Of a DNA stretch of 64,000 bases, positions 29,899 through 38,789 are shown piece by piece. Origin of the DNA: Comamonadaceae bacterium (GTDB lineage: Bacteria > Pseudomonadota > Gammaproteobacteria > Burkholderiales > Burkholderiaceae_C); contig JAIXSQ010000015.1 of NCBI GenBank assembly GCA_027484575.1, positions 248,001 through 312,000 of the forward strand. The letters run 5' to 3'. Every line of letters begins with the position of its first letter. Position 1 is the stretch's first letter. Position numbers and translations under genes: made by a program. The notes beneath the pieces are model-generated. The model was not told the origin of the DNA and ran no database searches. It saw nothing but the letters and a program-made list of their open reading frames with translations.

Positions 29899-31425
29899 AT
29901 GGTCACCCGCATCGCCCGCCGCCCCGCCGACCCGGCCCAGGCCCCCGCCGACCGCGGCCCGGCCCGCCCGAGGAAGGCGGCGGCGCCGCGGCTGGCGGGC
30001 GAGCGCATGGCCAAGGTCGACACCGCCTGGCTGCGCATGGACAACGCGCACAACCTCATGATGATCCTGGGCGTGTGGACGCTGCAGCCGGGCATCGGCT
30101 ACGAGGCGCTGTGCCGGCGGGTCGAGGAGCGGCTGTTCCAGTACCCGCGCTTCCGCCAGAGGGTGGTCGAGGACGCCACGGGCGCCAGCTGGTCCGAGGA
30201 TCCGCGGCTGGACGTGCGCCACCACGTGGTGCGCGAGACGCTCCCGCGCGTGCGCCGCGGCGACACGCAGACGGCGCTGCAGGCGCGCATCGCGGCGCTG
30301 GCCAGCCAGCCGCTGGACCGCGCCCATCCGCTGTGGCAGCTGCACCTGGTCGAGCACCACGAGGGCGGCAGCGCGCTGATCGTGCGCATCCACCACTGCA
30401 TCGCCGACGGCATCGCGCTGATCTCGGTGGCGCTGTCGCTGGTCGATGGCGGCGCGCCGCCCCCGGTGCGGCGCAGCCGCGAGGACCACGGCGGCACCGA
30501 CGACTGGCTCGCCGACACCGTGGTGCGGCCGCTGGCCGAAGCCGCGGTCAAGGCCATCGACACCGCGGGCGACGGCCTGGTCAGGTCGATGGAGCTGCTG
30601 CGCGAGCCGCACCGCGGCGTCGAGGGCTCGGCCGCGCTGGCGCGCCTGGGCTGGCAGGTGGCGGGCGACGCCGCCGCGCTGCTGCTGATGCCCGACGACA
30701 CCCGCACCCGGCTGAAGGGCCAGCCCTCGGGTCGCAAGCGCGTGGCCTGGTGCGCGCCGCTGCCGCTGGAGGAGGTCAAGGCCGTGGGCAAGGCGCTGGG
30801 CTGCTCGGTCAACGACGTGCTGCTGTCCTGCGTGGCCGGCGCCATCGGCGGCTGGCTGCGCGCGCAGGGCGAGGACACCGCGTCGTGCGAGATCCGCGCC
30901 ATGGTGCCGGTCAACCTGCGCCCGCTGGAGCAGGCCTGGAAGCTGGGCAACCGTTTCGGGCTGGCGCCGCTGGTGCTGCCGGTGGGCATCGAGCACCCGC
31001 TGGAGCGGCTGTACGAGGTGCGGCGGCGCATGGACGCGCTCAAGGGCAGCACGCAGCCGCTGCTGGCGTTCGCGGTGCTCACCGTCGCGGGCCTGCTGGT
31101 CAAGCCGGCCCAGGATGCGATCCTGCGGCTGTTCGCCGACAAGACCACGGCCGTCATGACCAACGTGCCGGGGCCGCGCGAGAAGCTGAAGATGCTCGGC
31201 GCCACGCTGCAGGACATCATGTTCTGGGTGCCGCAGTCGGGCGACATCGGCCTGGGCGTGTCGATCCTCAGCTACGGCGGCGGCGTGCAGTTCGGGCTGA
31301 TGGCCGACGAGGCGATCTGCCGCGAGCCGCAGGCCATCATCGACGGCTTCGCGCCGCAGTTCGAGCAACTGGGCTGGCTCACGCTGATGCTGCCCTGGGA
31401 CGAGGCCGCGGCGGCGCCCGCGTGA
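29899..31425 (+). CDS. Wax ester synthase / diacylglycerol acyltransferase (WS/DGAT)
   Basis: A 508-residue bifunctional acyltransferase. The catalytic motif HHCIADG is at residues 165-171, preceded by HPLWQLHLVE; the later family motifs are CSVNDVLLSCVAGAI, the AMVPVNLRP stretch and VMTNVPGPREKL. It esterifies acyl-CoA with fatty alcohol (wax ester) or diacylglycerol (triacylglycerol) at the membrane or lipid droplet. The first 36 residues are Arg/Pro/Ala-rich and atypical; the ATG at 30007 (MAKVDTAWLRM) may be the true start. It is divergent from an acyl-CoA-binding protein, and about 7.4 kb before a fatty acyl-CoA reductase. Confidence 0.94.
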   Translation: MVTRIARRPADPAQAPADRGPARPRKAAAPRLAGERMAKVDTAWLRMDNAHNLMMILGVWTLQPGIGYEALCRRVEERLFQYPRFRQRVVEDATGASWSEDPRLDVRHHVVRETLPRVRRGDTQTALQARIAALASQPLDRAHPLWQLHLVEHHEGGSALIVRIHHCIADGIALISVALSLVDGGAPPPVRRSREDHGGTDDWLADTVVRPLAEAAVKAIDTAGDGLVRSMELLREPHRGVEGSAALARLGWQVAGDAAALLLMPDDTRTRLKGQPSGRKRVAWCAPLPLEEVKAVGKALGCSVNDVLLSCVAGAIGGWLRAQGEDTASCEIRAMVPVNLRPLEQAWKLGNRFGLAPLVLPVGIEHPLERLYEVRRRMDALKGSTQPLLAFAVLTVAGLLVKPAQDAILRLFADKTTAVMTNVPGPREKLKMLGATLQDIMFWVPQSGDIGLGVSILSYGGGVQFGLMADEAICREPQAIIDGFAPQFEQLGWLTLMLPWDEAAAAPA

Positions 31426-31594
31426 ACGATGGCACGGCGGGGCGGCCTCGCGCGCCCTGGTCAGCAGGCGCTCAGACCCCGCACAGCACACTGGTTGCGC
31501 CAGGTAAAACCTGCGTGAAGCGGTCGGCACGGGTGCCACGCGACGCGTTGACCGGTCACCACGTGGCGTGATGCCACCACCCAGGAGAGACGCC

Positions 31595-32200
31595 ATGTCG
31601 TTCGCCCGCAGCCTCGTTGCCACCGCCGCCGCCCTGCTGGCCGGCGCTGCCTTCGCCCAGGCTACCCCGCCCGGCAGCCCGCCCGCCGGTGCCACGGCCC
31701 AGGTCGTGCAGCGCCAGGCCAACCAGCAGCAGCGCATCGAGGCCGGCCTGAAGGACGGCTCGCTCACCACCCGCGAGGCCTCCCGCCTGGAGCGCGGCGA
31801 GGCCGGCCTGGACCGGCAGATCGCCCGCGACGAGGCCAAGGGGCCGCTGACCCGCCAGGAGCAGGCGCAGATCGAGCGGCGCGAGAACCGCCTCAGCCGC
31901 GCCATCCACGACGAGCGCACCGACGCGGCCCGCGGCCATCCCGACAGTGCCGCGTCGCGCCGCCTGCAGGCCGACGTGGCCCGCAATGCCAACCAGGACC
32001 AGCGCATCGCCAACGGCGCGCGCGACGGCCAGCTGACCAACCGCGAGGTCGCCGGCCTCGAGCGCGGCCAGGCGCGCGTGGACGGCATGGAAGCCCGTGC
32101 GGGCCGCGACGGCCACGTGGGCGGCCGCGAGCAGCAGCGCATCCAGCGCGCGCAGGACCACCAGGGCCGCCGCATCCACGCCGAGCGCCGCGCCGGCTGA
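31595..32200 (+). CDS. Secreted protein with internal duplication, unknown function
   Basis: A 201-residue protein with a signal peptide (cleavage probably after AFA, residue 21). The mature part is highly charged and Arg/Gln/Glu-rich. Residues 43-108 and 133-198 align without gaps (NQQQRIEAGLKDG with NQDQRIANGARDG; SRAIHDER with GRRIHAER), and each half contains two roughly 33-residue subunits of the form DG-x-LT-x-x-E. Probably a helical periplasmic protein. AGGAG precedes the ATG at 31595. Function unknown. Confidence 0.8.
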   Translation: MSFARSLVATAAALLAGAAFAQATPPGSPPAGATAQVVQRQANQQQRIEAGLKDGSLTTREASRLERGEAGLDRQIARDEAKGPLTRQEQAQIERRENRLSRAIHDERTDAARGHPDSAASRRLQADVARNANQDQRIANGARDGQLTNREVAGLERGQARVDGMEARAGRDGHVGGREQQRIQRAQDHQGRRIHAERRAG

Positions 32201-32237
32201 TCCACCCGGGGCGCTGCGGCGCCCGCACGACCTGCCC

Positions 32238-33614
32238 ATGAGCGCTGCCATCGCCCTCAACCGCTTCGGCCTCGGCGCCCGGCCCGACGAGCCGGTGCCC
32301 GCCGACCCGGCCGGCTGGCTGCTCGGCCAGCTCGAGCGCTGGGACCCGCTGCCGCCGGCCTGGGCCGCGCAGCCGCGCAGCGAGGCCGCGCTGCTGGCCT
32401 GGGTCGACGAGCAGCGCCTGGCCCGCCAGCAGCCCGACCCGCAGGCGCGCGCGGCCGCGCAGCAGGCCGCCCGCCGCGAGGCGCGCGACCGTTACTTGGC
32501 GGCCTCGGCCGCGCGCCTGCAGTGCGCGCTGGACACGCCCACGCCCTTCGTGGAGCGGCTGGTGCACTTCTGGGCCAACCACTTCGCCGTCTCGGTCGAG
32601 AAGGGCCCGGTGCTGGGCCTGGCGGGCGCGTTCGAGGCCGATGCGATCCGCCCGCACGTGCTGGGCCGCTACGAGGACCTCTTGGGCGCGGCGGTGCGGC
32701 ATCCGGCCATGCTGCTGTTCCTCGACCAGGCGCAGTCCACCGGCCCCAACAGCCCGGGCGGGCTGCGCAGCGCGGCCCAGGGGCAGGGGCGGGCGCGCGG
32801 GCTGAACGAGAATCTCGCGCGCGAGATCCTCGAGCTGCACACGCTGGGCGTGCGCGGCGGCTACACCCAGGCCGACGTGGGCGAGCTGGCGCGCGCGCTC
32901 ACCGGCTGGAGCGTGCGCGGCCCGCAGGACCCCCCGGGCAGCGTGCCGGGGCCGCACGGCTTCCTGTGGCGTCCGGGCCTGCACGAGCCCGGCACCCGCG
33001 TGGTCACCGGTCGCAGCTACCCGCAGGAGGGCGAGGCGCAATCGCTGGCCATCCTGCGCGAGCTGGCCGTGGCGCCGGCCACCGCCACGCACCTGGCCAC
33101 CAAGCTGGCGCGGCACTTCGTCGCCGACGACCCGCCGCCGGCGCTGGTGCGCCGGCTGGCCGATGCCTGGCTGCGCAGCGGCGGCGACCTGGCCGTCGTG
33201 GCGCGCACGCTGGTGGGTGCCCGCGAAGCCTGGGCGCCCTCGGCCGCCCGCTTCAAGAGCCCCTGGGACTGGGCGGTGTCGTCGCTGCGGGCCCTGGGGC
33301 GGCGCGAGCTGCCCCCGGCCCAGGTGGCCACGCTGCTGGACCAGCTCGGCCAGCCGGTGTGGCGCCCCGGTTCGCCGGCGGGCTGGGACGATGTCGATGC
33401 GGCCTGGGCCGCGCCCGATGCGCTGCTGCGGCGGGTGGAGGTCGCGACCCGCCTGGCCACCCAGGCCGGCCAGGCCGTCGATGCGCGCGCGCTCGCCCCG
33501 CGGCTGCTGCCCGGCGGCGTGTCGGCCGCCACCACCACCCAGCTGGCGCGGGCCGACAGCCCCGCCACCGCGCTGGTCCTGCTGCTCGTCAGCCCGGAGT
33601 TCATGCGCCGATGA
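32238..33614 (+). CDS. DUF1800 family protein
   Basis: A 458-residue member of the DUF1800 family, function unknown. Typical stretches are ALNRFGLGARPDEPVPAD at the start, FVERLVHFWANHFAVSVEKG, LNENLAREILELHTLGVRGG with the family E-L-H-x-x-G, and KLARHFVADDPPPALV. It overlaps the DUF1501 gene by 4 bp (ATGA), the widespread partner arrangement for this pair. A lipoprotein or signal sequence is not obvious at this start. Confidence 0.93.
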   Translation: MSAAIALNRFGLGARPDEPVPADPAGWLLGQLERWDPLPPAWAAQPRSEAALLAWVDEQRLARQQPDPQARAAAQQAARREARDRYLAASAARLQCALDTPTPFVERLVHFWANHFAVSVEKGPVLGLAGAFEADAIRPHVLGRYEDLLGAAVRHPAMLLFLDQAQSTGPNSPGGLRSAAQGQGRARGLNENLAREILELHTLGVRGGYTQADVGELARALTGWSVRGPQDPPGSVPGPHGFLWRPGLHEPGTRVVTGRSYPQEGEAQSLAILRELAVAPATATHLATKLARHFVADDPPPALVRRLADAWLRSGGDLAVVARTLVGAREAWAPSAARFKSPWDWAVSSLRALGRRELPPAQVATLLDQLGQPVWRPGSPAGWDDVDAAWAAPDALLRRVEVATRLATQAGQAVDARALAPRLLPGGVSAATTTQLARADSPATALVLLLVSPEFMRR

Positions 33615-34771
33615 CGTCCTCGCCTTCCCGCCGCCAGTTCCTTGCCGCCGGCAGCGGCGCGCTGCTCACGCTGGCCGTGCCGCGCGTGCTGTACGCGCAG
33701 GCCGCCACCGACCGGCGCTTCGTGTTCGTGCTGCAGCGCGGGGCGGCCGACGGCCTGGACACCGTGGTGCCGTACGCCGACCCGGCCTATGCGGCGCTGC
33801 GCGGCGCGCTGGCCATCGACCCCGCGCAGGCGCAGCGGTTGGATGGCAGCTTCGCGCTGCATCCGGCGCTGGCGGCCCTGGGCCGGCTGTGGGCGCAGGG
33901 GCAGGCGCTCGCGGTGCATGCCGTGGCCTCCCCCTACCGCGACCGCTCGCACTTCGACGCGCAGAACGTGCTCGAGAGCGGGGGCGCGCAGCCCTGGCAG
34001 CTGCGCGACGGCTGGATGAACCGGCTGGTCGGCCTGCTGCCGCGGCGCAGCGGCGCAGCCGTCGCGCTCGCGCCCACGGTGCCGCTGGCGCTGCGCGGCG
34101 CGGCCGACGTGGTGTCGTATGCGCCGTCGGCGCTGCCGCTGCCCAACGAGGACCTGCTGCAGCGCGTGCAGCAGCTGTATGCCCCCGATGCGCAGCTGCA
34201 CGGCCTGTGGTCCGCGGCGATGGATGCGCGCGCCATGGCCGGCGGCACCGACGCCCGCAACCGCCAGGACCCCGTGCAGCTGGGCCGCAGTGCGGCCACC
34301 TTCCTGGCCGCACCCGACGGCCCGCGGCTGGCCATGGTCGAGACCGGCGGCTGGGACACCCACAGCGGCCAGGCCGGCCGGCTGGCCAACCAGCTGGGCG
34401 CGCTCGACCGGCTGCTCGACGCGCTGCGCGACGGCCTGGGCGCGGCGTGGGGTCAGACCGTGGTGCTGGTGGCGACCGAGTTCGGCCGCACCGCCGCCGT
34501 CAACGGCACCGGCGGCACCGACCACGGCACCGGCTCGGTGGCCCTGCTGGCCGGCGGCGCAGTGCAGGGCGGGCGGGTGCTGGCCGACTGGCCGGGCCTG
34601 GCGCCCGGCGCGCTGTACGAGGGCCGCGACCTGCAGCCCACGCGCGGGCTCGACACGCTGATCGCGCAGGTCGCGGCCGAGACCTTCGGGCTCGATCCCG
34701 AGATGGCGCGGCGCACGCTGTTCCCGATGGCCCGGCGCGAGCGCGCGCTGCCGCGGCTGGTGCGCGCCTAG
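33611..34771 (+). CDS. DUF1501 family protein, Tat-exported
   Basis: A 386-residue protein with a twin-arginine signal (SRRQFLAAGSGALLTLAVPR). DUF1501 proteins have an alkaline-phosphatase-superfamily-like fold and no assigned reaction. Visible stretches are FVLQRGAADGLDTVVPYADP, PYRDRSHFDAQNVLESG, METGGWDTHSGQ-like VETGGWDTHSGQ and TEFGRTAAVNGTGGTDHGTG, which contain the conserved Asp and His residues. It is translationally coupled to the preceding DUF1800 gene. Confidence 0.93.
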   Translation: MTSSPSRRQFLAAGSGALLTLAVPRVLYAQAATDRRFVFVLQRGAADGLDTVVPYADPAYAALRGALAIDPAQAQRLDGSFALHPALAALGRLWAQGQALAVHAVASPYRDRSHFDAQNVLESGGAQPWQLRDGWMNRLVGLLPRRSGAAVALAPTVPLALRGAADVVSYAPSALPLPNEDLLQRVQQLYAPDAQLHGLWSAAMDARAMAGGTDARNRQDPVQLGRSAATFLAAPDGPRLAMVETGGWDTHSGQAGRLANQLGALDRLLDALRDGLGAAWGQTVVLVATEFGRTAAVNGTGGTDHGTGSVALLAGGAVQGGRVLADWPGLAPGALYEGRDLQPTRGLDTLIAQVAAETFGLDPEMARRTLFPMARRERALPRLVRA

Positions 34772-34784
34772 CGGCAGGGGGGCT

Positions 34785-35228
34785 TCAGGCGGCTTCGAAC
34801 AGCCGCTCGTGCTCCTGCACGTACAGCTGCCCCAGTTCCTGCTGGCGCGCGGGGTCCAGCACCTTGCGCGCCTCGGGGAAGAACTTCTGCTCCTCCTCCT
34901 TCAGGTGGTGCTCGACCTTGTGCACCAGCTTGCCCACGGTCTCGAGCCATCCCGAGCTGCCGGGCTCCTCCTTGTCGAGGTCCTCGACCATCTCGTCCAT
35001 CTCGTGGTGCTCGGCGATCGCGTGCCGGGCCTCGTCGACGGTGTCGTCGTTCTCGATCAGCGGCACGTAGAACGCGCGCTCCTCGGCGGTCTCGTGGGCG
35101 GCCATCTCGGCCTTGAGAGCCTCGTAGGCGGCGCGCCGCGCGTCGGGCTCGCCGATCGCCTCGAGCAGGCGCTTGCAGTGGGTGCGCTGGCGCGCATGGC
35201 TTTGCAGCAGGGCTTCGAAGATGTCCAT
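34785..35228 (-). CDS. Hemerythrin HHE-domain protein
   Basis: A 147-residue four-helix protein with the iron-ligand pattern: His in SHARQRTHCKRLL, HETAEERAFYVPL, IAEHHEMDEMV and KVEHHLKEEEQKFFP. Such proteins bind di-iron and sense or bind oxygen or nitric oxide, or help in iron-sulfur repair. It has no fused domain. It is convergent with the DUF1501 gene and lies downstream of the patatin-TetR-TPR group on the same strand, 66 bp away. Confidence 0.92.
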   Translation of the reverse strand: MDIFEALLQSHARQRTHCKRLLEAIGEPDARRAAYEALKAEMAAHETAEERAFYVPLIENDDTVDEARHAIAEHHEMDEMVEDLDKEEPGSSGWLETVGKLVHKVEHHLKEEEQKFFPEARKVLDPARQQELGQLYVQEHERLFEAA

Positions 35229-35294
35229 CGGCCGAGTCTGCGGGGCCGGTGGCGCGGCGCGGTGTAGGCGCCGGCCGCGCGCGCGGCGGCGGGT

Positions 35295-36074
35295 TCAGCC
35301 GTCCTGCAGCTCGAACTGCGCCAGCGCCACGTCCAGCTGCTGCGCGGCATCGAGCGGCTGCACGGCGGCGGCGCGCTCGGACAGGGCGTTCGCCTCGTCG
35401 GCCGCGGCCTCGCCGCACAGCATGAGCAGCCCCTTGGCGGCTTCGAGCAGCCCGATGGCCGAGTGCGGATGCAGCCGCAGGCCTTCGCGCAGCATGGCCT
35501 CGCCCTGCGCGCGGCTGGCGCCGAAGGTCATGCCGGCCACCAGCGCACCGACCTTGTCGATCACCTCGGCATGGAAGGTGCCCAGCGCGATGTGCGCGTC
35601 GGCATGCTGCGGGCGCAGGCGGATCGCGGTCTCGAAGGCCACCCGCACCCGGCCGCCGCCCAGGCCCTGCGCGAGCGCCCGCGCCACGCTCACGGCCTGC
35701 GCATGGCGGCCCAGCGCGTAGCCCAGCAGGTAGTGCGCGGCGGCGTTGCCCGGCTCGCGCCCGGCCTGCTCGGCCGCGCGGGCCGCCACTTCCTGGAACA
35801 GCGCCAGCTGGGCGCGCTCGTCCTGTTCGAGGTAGGTGGCGTGGATGCAGGCGGCGCGGTTGGCCACGGTGGTGCCGGCGGGACCGGCGGCCAGGCCGGC
35901 GTCGTAGGCCCGGCGGAACTCGCCGCGGTGGTACAGGGTCCAGGCGTGCAGCACGGCCGGCTGGGCCGGCAGCGGCTCGGCGTCACCCGCATGCAGCCGC
36001 GGCCACAGGCGCCGCACGGCCTCGTCGTCGAACTCGAAGTCGCCCAGCCGCGGATGGGCTGCCCACACTGCCAC
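35295..36074 (-). CDS. TPR-like protein of unknown function
   Basis: A 259-residue all-helical protein with TPR-like pairs: VLHAWTLYHRGEFRRAYDAG, AAHYLLGYALGRHAQAVSVA, AFETAIRLRPQHADAHIALG and MLREGLRLHPHSAIGLLEAA. No signal peptide is seen. It is the third gene after patatin and TetR (30-bp gap), so probably co-transcribed. TPR proteins usually mediate protein contacts; the partner is unknown. Confidence 0.82.
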   Translation of the reverse strand: MAVWAAHPRLGDFEFDDEAVRRLWPRLHAGDAEPLPAQPAVLHAWTLYHRGEFRRAYDAGLAAGPAGTTVANRAACIHATYLEQDERAQLALFQEVAARAAEQAGREPGNAAAHYLLGYALGRHAQAVSVARALAQGLGGGRVRVAFETAIRLRPQHADAHIALGTFHAEVIDKVGALVAGMTFGASRAQGEAMLREGLRLHPHSAIGLLEAAKGLLMLCGEAAADEANALSERAAAVQPLDAAQQLDVALAQFELQDG

Positions 36075-36104
36075 GCTCGTCTCCCCGCTGCACCGTCGCG
36101 CTGC

Positions 36105-36767
36105 TCAGGGGCGGGAACCTCCATAGGCGCCCGCCAAGGCCAGCAGGTGCGCGCGCTGGCCGGCCGCCAGGTAGGGTACCAGCAGATGCAGCACGTGGTG
36201 GGCGCCGCGCAGCGCGGCCGCCTGCGCATTGGCCGGCTCCAGCGCGTGGCGCGGGTCGCGCACGTACTCGTAGCTGAGCCACCAGGTCAGCACCACGGCC
36301 ATGCTGGTCGCGGTGGCCTCGACCTCGCGCGGGTCGATCGCCAGCGCGCCCGACCGCGCCATGCCGCCCAGCAGGGCGCGCAAGGCCCGTTCCTTGTCCT
36401 GCAGCAGCGCATGCACCCGGGTCTCCAGGCGCCGGTTGCGCGACAGCAGGTCGTTCAGGTCGCGGTACAGGAAGCGGTACTCCCAGATCCGCTCGACCAG
36501 CGAGTGCAGGAAGAACCAGGCGTCCTCGACGTCGCGCACCTCGTCGGCGGCATGCAGCAGCGGCTGCACCGCCTGCTCGTAGCGGCCGTAGAGGGTGGTG
36601 ACCAGCTCGTCCTTGGCCGGGTAGTGGTAGTACAGGTTGCCGGGGCTGATGCGCAGCTCGGCGGAGATCAGCGTCGTGGAGACGTTGGGCTCGCCGAAGC
36701 GGTTGAACAGCTGCAGCGTGGTCTCCAGGATGCGCTCGGCCGTGCGCCGCGGTGCCTTGCGAACCAT
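36105..36767 (-). CDS. TetR family transcriptional regulator
   Basis: A 220-residue repressor. The N-terminal helix-turn-helix reads RILETTLQLFNRFGEPNVST then LRISPGNLYYHYPAKDELVT, the classic TetR DNA-binding pattern. The C-terminal part (about 85-215) is a helical ligand pocket with aromatic residues (FFLHSLVERIWEYRFLYRDL). Relatives of this subgroup control fatty-acid or PHA genes, fitting the lipid genes around it. It starts 5 bp after the patatin stop. The inducer is unknown; an acyl-CoA is a reasonable guess from context only. Confidence 0.92.
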   Translation of the reverse strand: MVRKAPRRTAERILETTLQLFNRFGEPNVSTTLISAELRISPGNLYYHYPAKDELVTTLYGRYEQAVQPLLHAADEVRDVEDAWFFLHSLVERIWEYRFLYRDLNDLLSRNRRLETRVHALLQDKERALRALLGGMARSGALAIDPREVEATATSMAVVLTWWLSYEYVRDPRHALEPANAQAAALRGAHHVLHLLVPYLAAGQRAHLLALAGAYGGSRP

Positions 36768-36772
36768 CGAGG

Positions 36773-37945
36773 TCAGGCCGTGCGCCCGGCGGGCAGGCGC
36801 CGCTCCAGCTGGTCGAGCGTGGCGTGCAGCGCGGCCAGCGCCTCGCGGGTGCCGGCGGGCCGGCGCGCGGTCACCAGCGTGCCGTGGCCGGCCAAGCGGT
36901 CGGTGCGCAGGCGGATGCCGTGCCGCGCCAGCTGCGGGCCCAGCGCGCCGGCGCGCGCCAGCAGCTGCGTGCGGGTCTGCTGGAAGGCATGCTCGGCCAG
37001 CTCGCGCCGCTGGCGGTAGCTGAAGGGGTTGGCCAGGAACAGCTGCGGGTCGCCCTGGTCGGGCTCCAGCAGCACGATGTCGGTGTCCGGGTAGCTGCGG
37101 GCGTACTGCTTCATGCCCTGGTCCAGCCGCGAGTGGATCAGCGAGCGCAGGGTCTGGCCCATGACCTTGGCCAGGCCGCCGTCGGCCACGCGGGGCAGGC
37201 CCGCGGTGTTGGCGCGGAAGGGCACCAGCGGGTTCAGGCACAGCATCAGGTCGACGCCCGCCTCGAGGGCCACGCTGGCGTGCATGGTCTTGCGCAGCGC
37301 CCCGTCGACGAAGTCGTGGCCGTCGATGCGCACCGGCGGGAACAGGCCCGGCAGCGCGGCGCTGGCCTGCACGGCGCGCGAGATCGGCACGTGGTCCCAG
37401 CCCGGGCCACCGAAGCGCACCGGCTCGCTGGTGTCCAGGTCGGTGGCCACCAGGGTCAGGCGGGTGCGCAGCTGGCGGAAGTCGTTGGACAGCCCGAGCT
37501 GCGCGAACAGCGCGGCCAGCCGCTCGTGGATCGGCTCGCTGTCGCACACGCCGGTGGGCACGGCCGGTGCCAGCTGCTCCAGCGCCTGGGCCGGCGTGCG
37601 GCCCAGCGCCATCTGCCAGCCGGCGCGCACGGCCAGGGCAGGCAGGCGGGCGGCCCGCTGGGCGAACTCGCGCCAGGCCGGCGTCATCAGCCAGGCGGGG
37701 TCGAAGGCCGCGGGACCGCGGGTCTCGATGAAGGCGTCGCACAGCGCCTGCGGCGACATGCCGTTGGCCAGTCCCGCGGCGATGAAGCCGCCGGCAGACA
37801 CGCCCACGTAGTGGTCGAGCGTCGCCAGGTCCAGGCCCTCGAGCGCCTCCTGCAGCGCGCACAGGGCGCCGATCTCGTAGATGGCCCCGAGGGGGCCACC
37901 GCCGGCCAGGGCCAGGGCGACGCGGGGGCGTGGACGGCGGGTCAT
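36773..37945 (-). CDS. Patatin-like phospholipase
   Basis: A 390-residue patatin-fold acyl hydrolase. The oxyanion-hole loop is LALAGGGPLGAIYEIGALCA, the nucleophile is in GVSAGGF, and the dyad aspartate is in DFVDGALRKT. It likely releases fatty acids from lipids at the inner membrane or granule surface. No signal peptide. It is the first gene of a probable patatin-TetR-TPR operon. Together with the acyl-CoA-binding protein and wax synthase, it suggests lipid turnover in this region. Confidence 0.93.
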   Translation of the reverse strand: MTRRPRPRVALALAGGGPLGAIYEIGALCALQEALEGLDLATLDHYVGVSAGGFIAAGLANGMSPQALCDAFIETRGPAAFDPAWLMTPAWREFAQRAARLPALAVRAGWQMALGRTPAQALEQLAPAVPTGVCDSEPIHERLAALFAQLGLSNDFRQLRTRLTLVATDLDTSEPVRFGGPGWDHVPISRAVQASAALPGLFPPVRIDGHDFVDGALRKTMHASVALEAGVDLMLCLNPLVPFRANTAGLPRVADGGLAKVMGQTLRSLIHSRLDQGMKQYARSYPDTDIVLLEPDQGDPQLFLANPFSYRQRRELAEHAFQQTRTQLLARAGALGPQLARHGIRLRTDRLAGHGTLVTARRPAGTREALAALHATLDQLERRLPAGRTA

Positions 37946-38081
37946 GGCCAGACAGTATGCACAGGGGCGGGGAGGGCCGCTGCGGCTGCGGCGGCCCCGC
38001 GCAGGCGGGGGCCCGGGAGCGGCGCCGTGGGCGTGCGTGGGCCCCTGCCTGCGCGGGGGCGACGTGGCAGGGCCGGCGTCC

Positions 38082-38624
38082 TCACGCGGCCTTGCGCGCC
38101 GTCTTGCGGGCGGCCTTGGCCGGCGCCGGCTTGGCCGCCTTGGCCGCGGTCTTGCGGGCGCGCGGCGCCGCCGTCTTGCCGCCCAGGGCATCGACGCTGT
38201 GCTGCAGCGCCTCGACCCGCTCGATCAGCGCCTGCACCTCGGCCGCCGAGGGCACGCCCAGGCGGGACATGGCCTTGGAGACGCGGGCCTCGAAGATGGA
38301 CTCCAGCTTGTCCCACTGCCCCGAGGCCTTGGACGACAGCTCGGTGGCCATGCCGGCCATGCGGTTGGTGGCCTCCGAGAGCTTGTCCTCGGCCACCGCC
38401 TGGGTCTTGCGCTGGATCGACAGGCCTTCCTTGACCAGGGTCTCGAACACCTTGCCGCCTTCTTCCTGGGCCTTGGAGAAGGCGCCCAGGCCGGCCAGCC
38501 AGATCTGGCTGGCCGATTCCTTGACGGTGTCGGCCAGCTGCGAGGCGGTGCGCTTGTCGGCGGCGCCGGAGGACGACGTGGAGGAGGAGGCGGCGGCGTC
38601 GCCGCGCTTGACTTTGGTGACCAT
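38082..38624 (-). CDS. Phasin / polyhydroxyalkanoate granule-associated protein with basic tail
   Basis: A 180-residue protein of the PhaF/PhaI phasin family. Signature: SASQIWLAGLGAFSKAQEEG and FETLVKEGLSIQRKT, then an amphipathic helical part. The last 35 residues are a Lys/Ala/Pro-rich tail (KTAAKAAKPAPAKAARKTAR), as in PhaF, which can bind DNA. It would coat storage granules and may tether them to the nucleoid. It is divergent from the fatty acyl-CoA reductase gene with 165 bp between starts. Confidence 0.92.
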   Translation of the reverse strand: MVTKVKRGDAAASSSTSSSGAADKRTASQLADTVKESASQIWLAGLGAFSKAQEEGGKVFETLVKEGLSIQRKTQAVAEDKLSEATNRMAGMATELSSKASGQWDKLESIFEARVSKAMSRLGVPSAAEVQALIERVEALQHSVDALGGKTAAPRARKTAAKAAKPAPAKAARKTARKAA

Positions 38625-38789
38625 GGACAGGCTCCTGGGTGGGGATGGTGCCGGTCACTGTACGACCGGCCAGCGCCGGGACCGTAGGGGTGGCCCTCCA
38701 AACACCGGCCGGGTTTGACCCAAGCAGGACCGCGGCGCGGGCGCACCAGAATCGTCGCCGCGGTCGACTTTCCGCGGAGGACTGATCCC

